Shown: in pieces, positions 21,645-25,225 of the stretch
Layout of the letters: each line of letters starts with the position of its first letter
Numbering within the stretch: the first letter of the stretch is position 1
Assembly: GCA_004335635.1 (NCBI GenBank)
Contig: QAXH01006298.1
Span: 1-25,225 of the forward strand
Direction of reading: 5' to 3'
Length of the DNA stretch: 25,225 bases
Source of the DNA: Chloromonas sp. AAM2
Lineage: Eukaryota > Chlorophyta > Chlorophyceae > Chlamydomonadales > Chlamydomonadaceae
The notes under the pieces: model-generated
What the model saw: the letters and a program-made list of their open reading frames with translations, nothing else
Told to the model about the DNA's origin: nothing
The model's database searches: none
Translations under genes and position numbers: made by a program

Positions 21645-24600
21645 ATGGCAAGTACTGGTTGTGGGCTACATGCGGAAGACTCAGACGATGAGGACGAGCA
21701 CCTGGCTGCGCAGCACACCAGCACCCCATGCGCTAGCACCAACACCGGCCAGTGCAACGGCTCAGGCGGCTGTCACACATCAGCTGGTGCAGCTGAGCAT
21801 GGCACGAGCACACATGCCTGCCACAAGGCACAGCATGGCCAGCATAAGCCACAAGGCAGCTGGGCCCGTGCAGCTGTGACCCTTGGAGAAGCAGCCGATG
21901 TCCCAGGCAGCACTCTAAGACCTGCAGCAACGAAGCATGACACCTGTGCAAAGTGCAAGACCCAGCCAGCAGTGGTACGTGGCGTGTGCACTTGCATCGC
22001 CATGCGTTTGACACCTGCCCGGCATCCATGCACATATGTGTGGTCATGTTGCATGCTGCAGGTCAGCGTGCGCCATGGAGAGCCAGTCTGCCAGGCCTGC
22101 CTTGACCTGTCTGTCACTGGCAAGGTGGTTAATTCATGCACTCATGGCAAGGAAGCATGAGCGCCAGCTAGTAGATGATGAACCCCAGCCAAAGCCAGTT
22201 ACAGCAAACAGCCTGCTGCAGTAGTGCATCAACGCAGATGGCTCTCGTATGTGACGTGGGCAGTGCAGGCAAAGCCAGGATCACTGTATACGCATACGGA
22301 TACGCATACACATACGTACACAGCCACCTTGGCCGTCTCCAGTATTCCGTGTTTCAGAACCGCCAAAACGCTTTTGACCGTTTTGGGCAGTTTTAGACAT
22401 GAAAATGACGCATATTGCCTGTAGACTGGATGCGCTGTAGCAAGTGGCAAACGTCTGCATTTACCCAGCAAATTGATCACAAGTGCAGAAACCGCCACAT
22501 GGCACGTATCGGTTTCTAGCTCGTCCGGGAGACAGGAGATGGCGTATACGAATATGTATACGGCCCAAAAAGTGATGTATACGGTGATCATGGGCAAAGC
22601 CAATAAACAACGCATCTTAGGCCTGGCACAGCAGGTCTAATGTGGACCATGTGGCCCCATGTGTCCCATGTGCAGGTGCGTGCTGCCAAGGCGCGGGGTG
22701 CCTTTCTTCACCGGGAGAAGGTCCTTGTGGCGATCTCTGGCGGTGAGTGGATGTCCCAGACGTATCAGATCACCAATCAGTGGGAGGGATTAGCTGTGAC
22801 CACCACATGCAGTGAATGGGTTGTGTATTGATTGAGGGGTCGTGTCAGTGGCATCAGAATAAAAATTAAATGCAATTCAGGACAGAGTTGCCACCTGGTA
22901 TGCGATGATGCTATGCGCGGTCTGGCTGGCTCATCCACCAATGCACTGCCTATCCTATATCAGCTCTCTGGTACGCCAAACAGCTCATGTTTACATCTGG
23001 GGTGCCCTCCCCATTGCAGCACAGGATGGCTGTCCCTTCCTGCCCAGCCTCTCATCCCACTATAGTGCCACAGCTAGTCAACACCCAGAACGCCCGGCAC
23101 AAGCGCTACCTCAGGTCACTGCACTAGGTGGTCACAGCAGCATGATGACTGGAGTTGCACCTTGACTGCATGCATCACTGGTTGCATGCATGCAGGATGC
23201 TCTTCTTTGGCTCTGCTGGCATGCATCCTGGACATACAGTGCGCCAACCCAGACAAGCTGGAGAAAGGAAAGGTGCGCATCATCTCAAGACGCTTGTGTC
23301 ACTTGACCAGTGCCTGCTTGGTTTCCAAGCCACAACTTGTACAAGTGTCAACAACTTGTCGGAGATTGCCTTGTATTATGTATGGCTGTAGATCGGTGCT
23401 ACGGAACTCAACGCTCGTTTGCAAACGTTTGCATATCCAAGGCTGGACTTGTCGCTATTCGCGCCAAACCTCATCATGATACTATGCAACAGGCTTGCCT
23501 AGCCTGACGGAATCTATGTTTACTTTTTTGCCCAACCGCGCTCAGGTGGCCCTGGAGTTGATTCCAGTCCACGTGCAGGAGGGCGCTGTGTGGGGCTGTG
23601 GCACTGCCCAGCTGCGGACACACGAGCAGCAACTGAGACAGGCTGTGGAGGCCACTGGGTGCAAGGTGCCCCTTATGGTGCTGCCTCTGGGTGGTGTCAT
23701 GAAGGAGCAAGAGGATAGCAATGGACAAGCAGTGACCAACAAGGATCAGCATGTCAACAGCAGTACTCAGCAGCTAACCGAGGGGCAACAAGCCAGCAGC
23801 AGCACTGGGCGGCAGGGTGGTGGCGGTGGCATTGCTCCGGGCGTCGATGGAGGTGGTGATGTGGCTGCGGAGCAGGATGCGGTTGTCAAGGCAATGGTAC
23901 ATGTGAGTGGATGCGTAGGGCAGGTAAATGGGCTGCATGGCTAGCCTGGAAGCGTGCATGGAGGCATGGTGCTCTAATCTGATGAATCGATCAGGATTGA
24001 TAATCGAACAGTAGCATGAAAGAGGGTCAAGCAGACGTAAACAGGGCCAAACATGCGCATGGTGGCGGTGTTGAGCAGCAGCCGGGGCAGACCAGGTGTG
24101 CAGTGTAAACGGTTGCATGGAAGGGTACATGCAGTCATGGTGCAAAGATGTTGGATTTCATCATGCGGACTGAAATGCCATGTGCGGGTGACAACGGTGT
24201 GACGGTGTTGCAGTCAGCGGTGCCACGGTCTATGCCTTGGAAAAGACCTGACGCTGGAGCTGCAGTGGAATTGCAGTGGGGATGTGGCGGACGCCAAGAA
24301 CCCCTCTACTTGAACAACTGCCAGAACTGGATCCATAGTTTGGCATGTGTCAGTCGCAGGGTCCAATCCCACGCGTACGTTCCGTTGCCCCGCAGGCTGT
24401 GCGTGACGTGACGGGCCGCGAGGACCTGGTGCGCCACCTGCGGGACCAGCTGATCGCAGACACGGCCCGGCGCCTGGGCTGCACCAAGGTGGCCAGGGGC
24501 GACTGCGCCAACACGCTGGCCATGCGCATCATCAGCGACACGGCCAAGGTGGGCAGGCAAGGATAAAGATGTTACATTTCTCAAAGATGCTCTCTGCTCA

Positions 24601-24973
24601 GCAAGGACTCGAATGACAAGGAACTGTGGGAGGGCGGAAATCACAAGGATGTGAGGGAAAGGAGCATTGAAAGGGAAAGGGAAGTGAAGCAGCAAGACCT
24701 GCTATCACAGCCCAGCTATCAAGACCAGCTGGAACTCATGCAACCCATGCACAATGGCGGTGGTTGTGCAACGTGCCTGCATTGCTGGCAATGCTATGCC
24801 ATGTCAAGGTCGGTCAAGCAATTGATTGTAGCGCTGGCCTGTGTTGCTCAGGGTCGCGGCTTCTCCCTGCCCGCTGACGTTTCTCTTGCGGACGCGCGCC
24901 ACGGCCCCGGTGCCCCCGCGCTGGTGCTGCCCTGCCGCGACATCACGGCCAAGGAACTGGTCTGGTTCTGCAG
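21645..24973 (+). CDS. CTU2: CTU2 (NCS2-like) subunit of the cytoplasmic tRNA 2-thiolation complex, 3' end beyond window
   Basis: Exons: 21645-21974, 22062-22124, 22676-22742, 22881-22970, 23196-23272, 23546-23902, 24396-24548, 24852-24973 (phase 2, continues off the edge). With CTU1, CTU2 is known to thiolate the wobble uridine (to s2U) of Lys/Glu/Gln tRNAs, using sulfur carried by URM1. Evidence: an N-terminal zinc ribbon, CAKC (101/104) and CQAC (120/123); AKARGAFLHREKVLVAISGG (residues 135-154), matching the CTU2 P-loop-like strand and SGG motif, then SSTNALPILYQL; TARRLGCTKVARGDCANTLA (350-369), the family's Gly-Asp-Cys core; and GRGFSLPADVSLADARHGPG followed by LPCRDITAKELVWFCR. The ATG at 21645 is in a GCCATGG context and in frame with the zinc ribbon; the frame stays open upstream to 21492. 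Oddities: about 15 extra residues between SGG and SST, and a Gly/Ser/Gln-rich insert in exon 6. ATG|GTACAT at 23896 is an alternative donor for that exon. Confidence 0.9.
22278..22592. mobile_element. Mutator-like MITE in CTU2 intron 2
   Basis: A 315-bp insertion is flanked by a perfect 10-bp direct repeat, GGCAAAGCCA, at 22268-22277 and 22593-22602. Its ends are short inverted repeats, GATCACTGTATAC (22279-22291) and GTATACGGTGATC (22577-22589), with one mismatch in 13. The ends are rich in further GTATAC and CATACG words. Target duplications of 9-11 bp are characteristic of Mutator-like elements, so a non-autonomous member of that superfamily is the likeliest class. There is no coding capacity. 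It lies between CTU2 exons 2 and 3. Confidence 0.65.
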
Positions 24974-25225
24974 GTAGTTGGCCCTAATCCATCATGGTAT
25001 ACTATAAGTCATGCATGGGTTGTGATGATGCCATACTGCTGCAGAAAAGTGGTGCTCAGTACATGAGCTGTTGAAGTGTGATTAAGGTAGCATTTTTTCC
25101 ACTTTCCATGGTAATTGAAGGAGTGGATTCCTGAATGGAACGCAAGGCAGAGGCCATGGCGATGCACAGTGCTCAGGCCACGGTGCACAGTGCTCAGGCC
25201 ACGGTGCACAGTGCTCAGGCCACGG
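24974..25225. other. CTU2 intron 8, possibly with the next exon at the window edge
   Basis: The last recognised CTU2 exon ends in phase 2 at a GTAGTT donor. The next exon is not identifiable with confidence. Frames over 25110-25225 are open in more than one phase, partly because of the tandem repeat at the edge. Confidence 0.35.
25161..25225. repeat. Three tandem 21-bp repeats at the window edge
   Basis: A 21-bp unit containing GCACAGTGCTCAGGCCAC is repeated at 25161-25181, 25182-25202 and 25203-25223, with a single base change in the first copy, and the array runs off the window. The unit length is a multiple of three, so it would keep frame if it lies in a CTU2 exon. Confidence 0.85.

Noticed and set aside
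21733..22141. Two minus-strand open frames of 104 and 122 codons
   Set aside because: They are antisense shadows of CTU2 exons 1-2, whose zinc-ribbon frame is clearly the real one.

Overview
The window looks like nuclear DNA of a green alga, most probably a chlorophycean (volvocalean-type) species. The evidence is many short exons, frequent phase-0 GT-AG introns of about 0.2-0.9 kb, Ala/Gln-rich coding sequence, and introns and spacers full of simple repeats and short transposon relics. I cannot name the species. All gene models were built by eye from splice signals and reading-frame continuity. There is no transcript support.

Layout. (1) 1-1892: poorly resolved, with fragments of one or more unrecognised minus-strand genes. 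The best is a cysteine-containing exon (1489-1892) joined in phase to an acidic exon (1278-1421). (2) 1916-2482: a short terminal-inverted-repeat element (MITE). (3) 3580-6540, plus strand: a divergent histone H3, most like a centromeric H3 (CENH3/CENP-A), in at least five exons. Its extreme C-terminus was not found. (4) 6541-9971: a non-genic stretch with a GA microsatellite, a near-perfect 56-bp-arm hairpin, a possible transposase relic, a second element of the MITE family, a long tetranucleotide microsatellite and a decayed reading frame. (5) 9972-21411, minus strand: a 20-exon gene for a coiled-coil protein of about 1,141 residues. Every splice phase agrees, and MITE copies lie in its introns. 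(6) 21645-24973 and beyond, plus strand: CTU2, the partner subunit of the cytoplasmic tRNA 2-thiolation complex, entering the window complete at its 5' end and running off the right edge.

The coiled-coil gene and CTU2 are divergent, 233 bp apart start codon to start codon, so they probably share a bidirectional promoter. The H3 variant and the coiled-coil gene point toward each other. The genes do not form a pathway: one acts on chromatin, one is a putative structural coiled coil, and one modifies tRNA wobble uridines.

The most interesting signals are the candidate CENH3, the long hairpin at 7085-7220, a MITE family that recurs at least five times in 25 kb (mostly inside introns or next to exons), and a separate Mutator-like 315-bp insertion with a 10-bp target duplication in a CTU2 intron. 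I found no prokaryotic-type operons, CRISPR arrays, rRNA or convincing tRNA.
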